A stretch of DNA of 41,466 bases from an uncultured Emergencia sp. GTDB taxonomy: Bacteria; Bacillota; Clostridia; Peptostreptococcales; Anaerovoracaceae. The DNA lies in the NCBI GenBank assembly GCA_937997955.1, contig CALLDR010000152.1:1-41466 (forward strand), read 5' to 3'. Both the position numbers and the translations under genes were made by a program. The notes under the pieces are model-generated. The model did no database searches and was not told the origin of the DNA. It was given only the letters and a program-made list of their open reading frames with translations. Within the stretch, counting starts at the first letter, position 1, and each line of letters starts with the position of its first letter. Below are positions 8,183 through 16,170 of the stretch, piece after piece.

Positions 8183-10186
8183 TTATACATTCATAGCTGC
8201 GTTATATCCCTCGGTCACAGCATGACGTATGGTCCGAGGCTTTCTGCAGTCACCAATGTAATCAAACTCGTCACAGACATCCCACAGGGCGTCTACGGTT
8301 TCCTTCAGGGATTTCATGCCGCACGCCAGGACCACGGAGTCCGCTTTTACCGCGATCTCCGTTCCGTCCTTGTCCTGACAGATTACGGTTCCGTCCTCGA
8401 TGGACCTGCAGAGCGTGTCGGTCAGCAGGGTGATCCGTTCTTTGTTGAGCATGAACTGACGCTTCAGAGCTGATTTGTGAATGTCGTTGGCGTCCACGGC
8501 GAAGTCGCCGCGGCCCTCGATGAGGGTGACCTTCTTGCCCTTCATAGCCAGCTCCAGGGCCAGCTCGCTGCCCGAAAGTCCCGCTCCGATGACGGCCACT
8601 TCCTCGCCCAGATAAGGCGCGTTGTCATAGTACTCCATGATCGGGATTGCCCGCTCGCAGCCCGGTATATTCGGAACGATATGGGTGGATCCCACCGCCG
8701 CGATGACGTGATCCGGCTTGATCTCTTCGATCAGCTCCGGCGTCACCTCGCAGAGCAGACGCACGTCTACGCCGCGCCGGTATACCTTGGCGATCATATG
8801 ATCCAGATATCTTCTGGTATCGTACTTAAAATCGACGCTGCGGGCGTAGCGGATCAAACCGCCCAGTCTGTCCGTCTTCTCGCACAGGATAACCTCGTGG
8901 CCCCTCTCCGCGGCGGTTACCGCGGCCTGCATACCGGCCACGCCGCCGCCCGCGATCAGCACCTTCTTCTTTGATGCCGGCGGGTTCATGTAAAGGGTCT
9001 CGTAAGGTCTGTAGATGGTCGGGTTGACCGTGCAGTGCAGCCATCTGGACTGATAGTCAGAGAGACAGAAGCAGCAGCGCAGGCACGGACGGATCTCCTG
9101 TTCCTGGCCTCTTCTGGCCTTGTTCGGAAGCTCCGGATCCGCCACAAGGGCTCTGCCTACGACTACCAGGTCCGCGCTTCCCTCTGCCAGCGTCTTTTCC
9201 ATAAAGGACGGCTCCATGATCGCGCCGACGGTGGCGATCTTCGCCTTTGTGATATGCTTTTTCATCTCCTTTGCCAGGTAGATGTTGTGCCCCCACTCGG
9301 TGAAGACTGTCGGGATCATGTCTACGTCGGTATCAGGATAGTAGAAGTTGCCCGTGGACACGTGAATGATGTCCACATCGTCCTCTACCATCTTGGCGAA
9401 CTCCACCGCCTCGTGAACGTCGTAGCCGCCTTCTGTGTTGTCAGATCCGCTCATGCGCATTTCGATCAGCAGATCCTCGCCGCAGTACTGGCGGATGCGC
9501 TCGATGACCATCTTCAGGAAGCGTCCGCGGTTTTCGGTGCTTCCGCCAAAGCGGTCTGTACGGTGATTGGTCAGCGGTGAAAGGAACTGATGAATCAGCC
9601 ATCCGTGTCCCGCGTGAACCTGTACCATGTCGAAGCCGCATTCCTTCGCGCGAAGGGCGCTTTGTCCGTAGGCGTCCACGATGGTCTCTATCATCTCTTC
9701 GTCCATGGCTCTCACTTTGCCCTTGCGGGAAAAGTCCATTCCCTCCTTGCCTTGGTCGGCGAGAGGGACGGGAGCCTGCACCACAGAAAAATCGATATCG
9801 TCCGGGCCGAATCCGCTGAACTCCTCTGAGGTAGACAGCATCCCGGCGTGGTTGAGCTGGATGTTGGCTATGGTCCCATATCTGTGGATCTCATCTGTCA
9901 CGTCCGTCAGGAACGGAATGTTGTCCTCATGGCAGATCAAAATCTTCGGCGACGGAAGATGGCCGGTGTCCATGCCCGTAGGATGGACGATGGCGTCTCC
10001 GATGGTTACGATGCTGGCTCCGCCTGCGGCCCTGAGACGATAGAAGCCCACTCCGTCCTTAGACAGATGCTTGTCCACCGTAGTCGAAAGGTCGTATACG
10101 GATACCGGCGCTGCCTCCAGCCTGTTTTTTATCGTCGTACCTCTGATTGTAAGAGGCTGAAACAAGTGCGGGTATTTTTTGTTCAC
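8183..10186 (-). CDS. Old Yellow Enzyme-family 4Fe-4S flavoprotein reductase (copy 2)
   Basis: This 667-residue paralogue of copies 1 and 3 is clearly closest to copy 3 ('HGWLIHQFLSPLTNHRTDRF' is almost identical). The FMN barrel spans about residues 5-355. Fe-S ligands are Cys368, Cys371, Cys374 and Cys385. The FAD motif is GGGVAG at 413-418, and a second nucleotide fold has 'GAGLSGSELA'. The active site reads His191-Ala-Gly-His194-Gly-Trp196, again Trp in place of the usual proton-donor Tyr. The start is GTG at 10186. Its SD (GAGGAGG) lies inside the last codons of the permease gene, 3 bases of true gap away, so translation of the two is coupled. It is probably a soluble reductase of an unsaturated compound brought in by that permease. 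Confidence 0.88.
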   Translation of the reverse strand: MNKKYPHLFQPLTIRGTTIKNRLEAAPVSVYDLSTTVDKHLSKDGVGFYRLRAAGGASIVTIGDAIVHPTGMDTGHLPSPKILICHEDNIPFLTDVTDEIHRYGTIANIQLNHAGMLSTSEEFSGFGPDDIDFSVVQAPVPLADQGKEGMDFSRKGKVRAMDEEMIETIVDAYGQSALRAKECGFDMVQVHAGHGWLIHQFLSPLTNHRTDRFGGSTENRGRFLKMVIERIRQYCGEDLLIEMRMSGSDNTEGGYDVHEAVEFAKMVEDDVDIIHVSTGNFYYPDTDVDMIPTVFTEWGHNIYLAKEMKKHITKAKIATVGAIMEPSFMEKTLAEGSADLVVVGRALVADPELPNKARRGQEQEIRPCLRCCFCLSDYQSRWLHCTVNPTIYRPYETLYMNPPASKKKVLIAGGGVAGMQAAVTAAERGHEVILCEKTDRLGGLIRYARSVDFKYDTRRYLDHMIAKVYRRGVDVRLLCEVTPELIEEIKPDHVIAAVGSTHIVPNIPGCERAIPIMEYYDNAPYLGEEVAVIGAGLSGSELALELAMKGKKVTLIEGRGDFAVDANDIHKSALKRQFMLNKERITLLTDTLCRSIEDGTVICQDKDGTEIAVKADSVVLACGMKSLKETVDALWDVCDEFDYIGDCRKPRTIRHAVTEGYNAAMNV

Positions 10187-10189
10187 GGT

Positions 10190-11539
10190 TTATGCCTCCT
10201 CTACACTGTCCTGCATGTCGACGTTTCCGCTCTTATATCTGAGGAACGCATACAGGAAGGCCGCGACGGCGATGATGATCATGCCGATGAACTGCACCTT
10301 TCCCGCGTCCATCATCAAAAGAACGACGGCGAGACCTGAGCCGAAAGCGCCCAGCAGGGAGTATACGACGAGCTTGCCCTTTCCGCAGTGGAACGCGGAT
10401 TTCTCCCACAGCTCCGGCAGGCGCTTTGGAAGGAACATGACGCCCAGGCAAACCAGTACGGAAAGCAGGTTGTTCAGGATAACGCTGATGTCAGCGATCA
10501 GACCGATATCAAATCCGAAGAGGATCGGGCCGAGGCCGATGACGAAGAATACGGACAGAATGATGATCGGAGTCTTTGTCTTAGGGTGAATGTATCCCAG
10601 CTGTTTTGGAATCCAGCCGTCGTTGCAGGCCTGCAGGATCGGCTTGGTAACCCACGCGAAGCTTGCGTTCAGAGTTGTAGCCAGCGCCAGCAGCGCGCCT
10701 CCGAATACGAAGAACAGATACAGCGGTCTAGGCAGTATAACGGCCGCGACAACGCCCAGAGGCTGGTCGATAACGTCTTCCAACGGCAGAATGCCTGCAG
10801 CGACGACGCCGATCAAAGCGTAGAAGATCGCGATGGCCGCAGTGGTCACTACGATAACCTGCGGAAGGTCTCTGGTCGGGTTCTTGCACTCCGCGGAGAG
10901 GTTGACCATATCGATGCCGCCGGCTGTCGCCCATGTCAATAAGGTTCCTGCAGCTAACAGACCGTAGACGCCTCTGGTCATAAAGCCTTCGCCGTTGAAG
11001 AACTCTGTATAATCTACCTGCGGCAGGCCGTAAACTACGAACAGAGCCAGGGCCAGAGCCATGACGATGATCATGACGAACTCCAGCTTAGCCGCGTTTT
11101 CAATACCCAGCAGGTTCACCACGAAGAAGAAGATCAGTACGATCAATGATACCAGTGTGATAGGCACCGATGGGAAGATGTTCTGCAGGTACTGCGCGAA
11201 GCTGATCGCGTACATGGCAAGGGATATGTTTGCCAGGAAGAAAATAATGACGTAAAATCCCGCGAACTTTTCTCCCAGCATGGAGCTTACCATAGAGTAC
11301 ATGCCGCCGCGGAATCTGGCAGTTCCGCTTAAGAGAATCAGCGGCAGAGACTGCATGATAACCAGAACGGCTGAGATCAAAAGGGCAATAAATACCGATT
11401 TACCGGTCATTCCGATAGCTACGCCGATCAGGCTGAATACGCCGGAACCGATTACGTGTCCAAAGGCGATGGAATATAATTCCTTACGTCCCAGGCTTCG
11501 GTTTAGGTCGGCACTTGTAAGTTTCTTTTCTTGTTCCAT
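10190..11539 (-). CDS. APC-family amino-acid permease
   Basis: This 449-residue protein has about twelve membrane helices. The APC hallmarks are 'GHVIGSGVFSLIG' in helix 1 (unwound substrate site) and 'NLSAECKNPTRDLP' before helix 7 (the family's Glu-x-x-x-Asn-Pro-x-Arg-x-x-Pro motif). It should carry an amino acid or a close derivative by proton symport or exchange. The ATG has an SD (AAGGAGG) 6-7 bases upstream. Its C-terminal codons hold the SD of reductase copy 2, making a tight two-gene unit. The pairing suggests that the reductase substrate is an amino-acid-like molecule, for example an unsaturated amino-acid derivative. The exact substrate is unknown. Confidence 0.85.
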   Translation of the reverse strand: MEQEKKLTSADLNRSLGRKELYSIAFGHVIGSGVFSLIGVAIGMTGKSVFIALLISAVLVIMQSLPLILLSGTARFRGGMYSMVSSMLGEKFAGFYVIIFFLANISLAMYAISFAQYLQNIFPSVPITLVSLIVLIFFFVVNLLGIENAAKLEFVMIIVMALALALFVVYGLPQVDYTEFFNGEGFMTRGVYGLLAAGTLLTWATAGGIDMVNLSAECKNPTRDLPQVIVVTTAAIAIFYALIGVVAAGILPLEDVIDQPLGVVAAVILPRPLYLFFVFGGALLALATTLNASFAWVTKPILQACNDGWIPKQLGYIHPKTKTPIIILSVFFVIGLGPILFGFDIGLIADISVILNNLLSVLVCLGVMFLPKRLPELWEKSAFHCGKGKLVVYSLLGAFGSGLAVVLLMMDAGKVQFIGMIIIAVAAFLYAFLRYKSGNVDMQDSVEEA

Positions 11540-11578
11540 AACTTACCTCCTTAAATAATAAATAATAGTTGCATAAAA

Positions 11579-11651
11579 GGGCGGGCAAAGCTTCATGGGA
11601 AGTCAGGTCCCCATGAAGCTTCAGCGGGTTGTCCAAACCCTGGCCGCCCAA
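11579..11651 (-). promoter_or_regulatory. Three-way-junction RNA element between reductase copy 3 and the permease
   Basis: On the minus strand GGGCGG (about 11650-11645) pairs with CCGCCC (about 11584-11579). It encloses a GGGTT/AACCC hairpin (11641-11627) and a perfect 12-bp hairpin (AAGCTTCATGGG 11588-11599 with CCCATGAAGCTT 11610-11621). The closing arm is followed by TTTT. It could be an intercistronic terminator, an attenuator or an unrecognised regulatory RNA for the permease. A further small hairpin lies at about 11652-11676. Confidence 0.55.
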
Positions 11652-11682
11652 GATAACCAAATTGTATTGGTTTATCAACAGG

Positions 11683-13707
11683 TTAGAACTCAGTCAGGCC
11701 CACGTTGTAGGCTGCCTGATAAGCTTCCGCCACGGCATGGCGGATGGTCCTAGGCTGCTTGCAGTCGCCTACAAAGGCGAACTCGTCGCAGGTATCCCAC
11801 AGCTCCATGACGGTGTCGGTCAGGGACCGCAGGCCTACGGCCAGAATGATGCTGTCCGCCTTTACCGCGATCTTCTCGCCGTTTCTCTCGCACAGCACCT
11901 GTCCGTCTTCGATGGAAGTGCACATGGTGTTGGTCATGACGGTGATCAGATCCTTATAGCGCACAAATTCTGTCTTTAAGCCTGATTTATGTACAGGGTT
12001 GGCGTCTCTGGCAAAGTCGGACATGCCCTCGATCACGGTCACGTGCTTGCCCTTCAGGGCGAACTCCAGAGCCGCTTCGCTTCCGGAGATGCCGCCGCCT
12101 ATGACGACGATGTTTTCTCCCGTCTCCACTTCTTTGTCGTAGATGTCCATGATAGGAATGGTCTTCTCCACGCCTGGAATCGGCGGTACCACCGGCTCGG
12201 AGCCTATGGCCGCGATGAGATGGTCAGGAGCGATTTCCCGAACCAGCTCCGGCGTCACCTCTGTGGACAGTCTCACTTCGATGCCTTCCATCCGGTTGAC
12301 CTTTCCGATCAGATAATCCATATAGCGCTCGGTATCCTTCTTGAAGCTTACCTTTCTGGAGTAGCGGATCAGGCCGCCCAGCTTCTCACTCTTTTCGCAG
12401 AGAATGACCTGATGGCCTCTCTCCGCCGCGGTGATGGCCGCCTGCATACCGGCAGGGCCGCCGCCCGCGATCAGCACCTTCTTTGACTCTTTCGGCATCT
12501 GCGGCGCCAGAACGTCCTGCGGCTTATAGATGATCGGATTTACGGAGCAGCGAAGGGTTCTCATCTGGTAATCGCCCAGACAGAAGGTACATCTCAGACA
12601 TGGACGGATCTCTTCGTCCTTGCCGCACTTCGCTTTGTTCGGAAGATCCGGGTCAGCGATCAGCGCTCTCGCCGCGGTTACCAGGTCCGCCTTGCCGGAC
12701 GTGATGATGTCGTCCATCATGTTCACGTCGTTCAGAGCGCCGACCGTAGAGATTACGGCCTTTGTCACATGCTTCTTCACCTCTGCCGCCAGATATACGT
12801 TATGGCCCGTCTCAACAAAGATGGACGGCGTCATCAAAGCTTCTGTGTCCGGATAGTAGAAGTTGCCCGCGGACACCTGAATGATGTCTACGATATCCTC
12901 CACCATCAGGGCGAACTTGACAGCCTCGTCTACGCCGTAGCCGCCCTCTACATAGTCTGTGCCGCTCATTCTCAGCTCGATGAGGAAATCCTTTCCTACG
13001 TACTTTCTTACGCGCTCACAAACCATCTTCAGGAATCTGCCCCGGTTTTCCGTGCTTCCGCCGAACCGGTCAGTACGGTGGTTGGTAAGCGGCGTCAGGA
13101 ACTGATGGATCAGCCAGCCGTGGCCGCCGTGGATCATGACCATATCAAAGCCGCATTCCTTCGCCCGGTAAGCGGCCTGTCCAAAGGCCTCTACGATAGT
13201 CTCTATCATATCCTCCGTCATGTACTGGACGATGCCGTGTCTGGAATCGATCTGGCCTTCCTCTGCCTGGTCAGACAGACATGACGGCGCGTCGATCTCG
13301 GCAAAGTCCATGCCGCAAGGGCCCCAGCCGCTGAATCCCGCGGTGGTGGAGAGCATGCCGGCATGGTTCAGCTCGATGCTGGCGATAGCGCCGGAGCGTT
13401 TGATCTCCTCGGACGCGTCTCTGAGGAACGGAATGTTGTCTTCGTTGTTGATCAAAATCTTCGGCGATCCCAGATAGCCTGAGTCTACGCCGGTAGGATG
13501 AACGATGGCGTCTCCGATGGTCACGATGCCCGCGCCTCCGGCCGCACGGATCCGATAGAAACCGATGCCGTCCTTGGAAAGGTGCTTCTCAGGCGTCGTC
13601 GCCAGGTCGAATACGGATATAGGAGACGCTTCGATCCTGTTCTTGATGATGGTATTTTTGATTTTCAGAGGTTTAAACAGGTTTGGGTGATTTGTTTTCA
13701 TACTCAT
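11683..13707 (-). CDS. Old Yellow Enzyme-family 4Fe-4S flavoprotein reductase (copy 3)
   Basis: This 674-residue paralogue is closest to copy 2. The FMN barrel covers about residues 8-358. Fe-S ligands are Cys370, Cys373, Cys376 and Cys387, followed by the FAD motif 'GGGPAGM' and a second fold 'GGGISGSEAA'. The active-site stretch is His193-Gly-Gly-His196-Gly-Trp198, with Trp in the proton-donor position. The ATG at 13707 has a close SD (AAGGAG). It is preceded by the frameshifted AraC gene and a run of hairpins, so it is probably regulated by attenuation, by that AraC protein, or by both. A short remnant resembling the permease C-terminus upstream suggests that this copy arose with a lost permease partner. 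The substrate is unknown. Confidence 0.88.
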   Translation of the reverse strand: MSMKTNHPNLFKPLKIKNTIIKNRIEASPISVFDLATTPEKHLSKDGIGFYRIRAAGGAGIVTIGDAIVHPTGVDSGYLGSPKILINNEDNIPFLRDASEEIKRSGAIASIELNHAGMLSTTAGFSGWGPCGMDFAEIDAPSCLSDQAEEGQIDSRHGIVQYMTEDMIETIVEAFGQAAYRAKECGFDMVMIHGGHGWLIHQFLTPLTNHRTDRFGGSTENRGRFLKMVCERVRKYVGKDFLIELRMSGTDYVEGGYGVDEAVKFALMVEDIVDIIQVSAGNFYYPDTEALMTPSIFVETGHNVYLAAEVKKHVTKAVISTVGALNDVNMMDDIITSGKADLVTAARALIADPDLPNKAKCGKDEEIRPCLRCTFCLGDYQMRTLRCSVNPIIYKPQDVLAPQMPKESKKVLIAGGGPAGMQAAITAAERGHQVILCEKSEKLGGLIRYSRKVSFKKDTERYMDYLIGKVNRMEGIEVRLSTEVTPELVREIAPDHLIAAIGSEPVVPPIPGVEKTIPIMDIYDKEVETGENIVVIGGGISGSEAALEFALKGKHVTVIEGMSDFARDANPVHKSGLKTEFVRYKDLITVMTNTMCTSIEDGQVLCERNGEKIAVKADSIILAVGLRSLTDTVMELWDTCDEFAFVGDCKQPRTIRHAVAEAYQAAYNVGLTEF

Positions 13708-13729
13708 TTCTCCTTATATATAATTTCTG

Positions 13730-13765
13730 CTACATCGCTTCACAGCTGTCCTGCATGTCCACCTT
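13730..13765 (-). pseudogene. Remnant of a permease C-terminus
   Basis: Read on the minus strand, this stretch encodes Lys-Val-Asp-Met-Gln-Asp-Ser-Cys-Glu-Ala-Met-stop. The intact permease ends Asn-Val-Asp-Met-Gln-Asp-Ser-Val-Glu-Glu-Ala-stop. Fourteen bases (GACATGCAGGACAG) are identical, and in both places they lie just before a reductase start. This fits an ancestral permease gene in front of copy 3 that was deleted except for its tail. Confidence 0.5.
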
Positions 13766-13883
13766 GCAGCATTAACCTCCTATGTTGATTGGTTTGGCTC
13801 TTAAAAGTAAACAAAAAAAGATTGCAATCTCTGTTGCAAGAAACATTTCTTAATTTTCAGTATACAGCTTTTCAAAAAAATAA

Positions 13884-13976
13884 AAAGTCCCGGACTCGTG
13901 GACTTTTCCGGGATTTCCTTACCGGGAAGATTCACGAAAAAATCCCGGAGAAAAAGGGCATGAACCATGCCCTTTT
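13884..13976 (-). terminator. Three tandem hairpins after the AraC gene, attenuator-like
   Basis: Hairpin 1 is a perfect 11-bp stem (13952-13962 with 13966-13976, loop AAC) followed by T's, and is the AraC terminator. Hairpin 2 pairs CCGGGA (13922-13927) with TCCCGG (13943-13948). Hairpin 3 pairs TCCCGGA (13888-13894) with TCCGGGA (13907-13913) and runs into a long T-run on the minus strand. Arms of hairpins 2 and 3 are interchangeable, so the two may exclude each other. The rest of the spacer to 13708 holds an AGATTGCAATCT palindrome (13819-13830) and the permease remnant. Confidence 0.6.
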
Positions 13977-13987
13977 ACACTTTCTCT

Positions 13988-16013
13988 TTACACTTTCTCA
14001 AAGGTGATCAGCATGATGTGAAAAGGCTCCAGACTCTGTTCTATCTGGTAGGAGCCCTCTGCCTTTACCACGTGCAGGGAGACGTCCGGCGAAAAGATCT
14101 GGTCCAGGACAAACTTGGTCTCTTCCGTGGCGGTATCCACGGGGAGGGCCGCCGGATCGTAGACCGACAGAAAATCATGACAGGCCAGTCGGTATTTCTT
14201 TATCACATAGGCGCCGTAGATGTTCTCTATATTGATGGAAAAGACCTTTTCGCTGAGGCCCTTTTGTTCGATGGAATGAACCAGAGTGCTGCGCGCCGTC
14301 TCTCCATGGGTATCGTCAAACAGGCTGTCGCAGCTGTCGTCGTAGTGATAGAACAGGATCTGAAAGTCGTTCCCCTTGCGGCCGCTGGTCACAAAGTAGG
14401 AGTCGCCGCTGAACAGCAGCCTGTCTCCCATCTGCCGCAACATCTGATGGAGATACCAGACCGGCTTCTTCAGGCCCTGGCTCGTCCAGAGGGCGAAGTC
14501 GCCCCATTTCTCGCCGTCGCTGTCCCAGCCGTCGGTGAGGGAAAGCGCTTCCTTCAGCCTGCGGTCGTCACGGTACAGGCTGCGCAGCAAAAACGCTGGC
14601 ATGTACCCGGAGCCGTAGAGGGGATTCCCTTCGATGGGCGCCCTGGGCCTGACGTGCTCCACAGAAAAGCCATAGGATTCCAGCAGTTCTTCCACCGGCC
14701 GCTCCTTTCCCATCTGGGCCGGATCTTCCCACAGCAGCATAAACTGCACCCGATGGCGCTCCGTCACCGCCATCTGTTCATCTAGGAACCGCAGAATCAG
14801 CTCCAGCTGCCGCATATCCACGCTGTCGTCCAGATAAAAGTGCAGCTGCAGATACAGGGCCAGGAAGTCCGACAAGATGTGCCGCAGCTGGTCATTTCTG
14901 TTTTTATACCGGAGAAACAGGCCTCCGTCCACCCGCAGCACCCGAAGCCCCAGCTTCTTCGTGCAGACCCGTAGGTATTCGTACTGAACGCCGTGGCGGT
15001 AGCTGCCGCCGTCGATCTGTACCTGCTCATACCGCTGGAATACCGTTTCCTCGGACCGGGCCGCCCGGTCGATGGTTATGGACTCAAACTGATCCGACGA
15101 ACTGCCGGAAAGATCCTCTATGACCGCTTTGTCGAGGAACCTCATTTTGACCGGCTTGTGCATGATCGTCTCTTCCTGATACTTCTTCCGATATTCCAGG
15201 GGCGTCATGCCGAAGACCTTTTGAAAAGACTCGGTAAAGTACTGGTACTTGGAAAAGCCGTGCTCATAGGAGATGTGCTGCAGCGACAGCTCCGTTTCCA
15301 GTATCATGATGGCCGACTTTTCCGCCCGCACCATGTTCAAAAACATGCGGAAGCCCATGCCGCACCCGCTTTTCAGAATATATGTCAGGTGGTAAGGACT
15401 GATGTTTTCCCTGTTGGCCACATCCTCTATCCTTATGTTCTTATTGCAGTTCTTGTACATGAAATCCACCGTGCGGCGGATCCTGTCCTGCTGCACTTCG
15501 TTGTGCCTGTAGATGTTGCTGGACTGCAGCCTGTAATTTCCCAGGTAATAATACTGGAATTCGTGCATCAGGATCTTCAGCACTTCCCTTCCCATCTCCA
15601 GCGTCTGCGCCGCGCCTACAGGCCGGGCCAGCATCTCCGAAACCAGCTTTTTCAGGCACCGCCGCAGCGCCTCCATCGCTCGGCTCTCCTGATCTATGGC
15701 CCGGGAGGTGAACAGATAGGTTTCCAGCTCCGGATAGTCCTCCCTGTAAGCGTCCAGATTCAGGTACAGCAAAATAGCGGCGTTGCCTTCTCCCGTCCCC
15801 CCTGTACCGATGAAGCTCGTGAAGGTTGCAGACGTGAATGTCCCCTGGCTTCATCTGCAGCTCCTCGTTGACCAGATCCACCTGCATGGACCCCTCCAGC
15901 AGATAAATGATTTCAAACGCGTTGCGGTGCATGTGAAGAGGATATTCGTCGATCTCCACACAGCAAATCTTTATGGGTGTATTGCACGCAAAATCCACTT
16001 GTTCGTACAGCAT
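13988..16013 (-). pseudogene. AraC-family regulator with GH39-like C-terminal domain, apparent frameshift
   Basis: Two overlapping frames together make one 674-residue AraC regulator. Residues 1-70 (from ATG 16013) are a cupin sensor ('PLHMHRNAFEIIYLLEG', 'MKPGDIHVCNLHELHR'). Reading is then lost at a run of six G (plus-strand C at 15797-15802). With one G fewer the frame continues into a helical linker, the AraC double helix-turn-helix (about residues 177-278, 'DVANRENISPYHLTYILK' and 'FGMTPLEYRKKYQ'), and a long tail. The tail ('DGWDSDGEKWGDFALW', 'FQILFYHYDD') resembles the GH39 xylosidase-like domain fused to many Firmicutes AraC proteins. The rest of the gene is well kept, so this is a recent change, a phase-variable tract, or a sequencing error. 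The likely targets are its own promoter and reductase copy 3. Confidence 0.75.
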
Positions 16014-16024
16014 GTTCCTACCTC

Positions 16025-16082
16025 ATTGTAATAAATCTTATTACAATTATAAGCCTGCCACGTTGTAATGTCAACGATTACA
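16025..16082 (-). promoter_or_regulatory. Consensus promoter with two TGTAAT-N7-ATTACA operators
   Basis: On the minus strand TTGACA (16074-16069), a 17-base spacer and TATAAT (16051-16046) form a perfect sigma-A promoter for the AraC gene. Two dyads of identical form TGTAAT-N7-ATTACA lie at 16064-16082, overlapping the -35 box, and at 16027-16045, just past the -10 box. The second extends to a 10-bp perfect inverted repeat (16025-16034/16038-16047). Their starts are 37 bases apart. A repressor bound to both would close the promoter. The protein is not identified. Confidence 0.8.
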
Positions 16083-16170
16083 TCGATCAAAAGCCCGCGT
16101 TGACCCGCGTTTTCTAAGGCCTCTCGCTCTCGGTCTCAAGGACCCCTCGATCTCTAAGCTCCCCAGGTCT

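Noticed and set aside
180..13707. A bile-acid-inducible (bai) operon
   Set aside because: The reductases resemble BaiCD/BaiH in layout, but no CoA ligase, BaiE dehydratase or BaiA dehydrogenase is in the window, and the neighbours are amino-acid and peptide genes.
13733..13766. A ten-codon leader peptide (MLQGGHAGQL) with AGGAGG in front of it
   Set aside because: The SD is only 3 bases from the ATG, and the DNA is better explained as the tail of a lost permease gene. It remains a possibility only.
16025..16082. GlnR/TnrA nitrogen-control boxes
   Set aside because: The half-sites resemble TGTNA/TNACA, but the spacing is nine bases between the five-base halves, not seven. The regulator is left unnamed.
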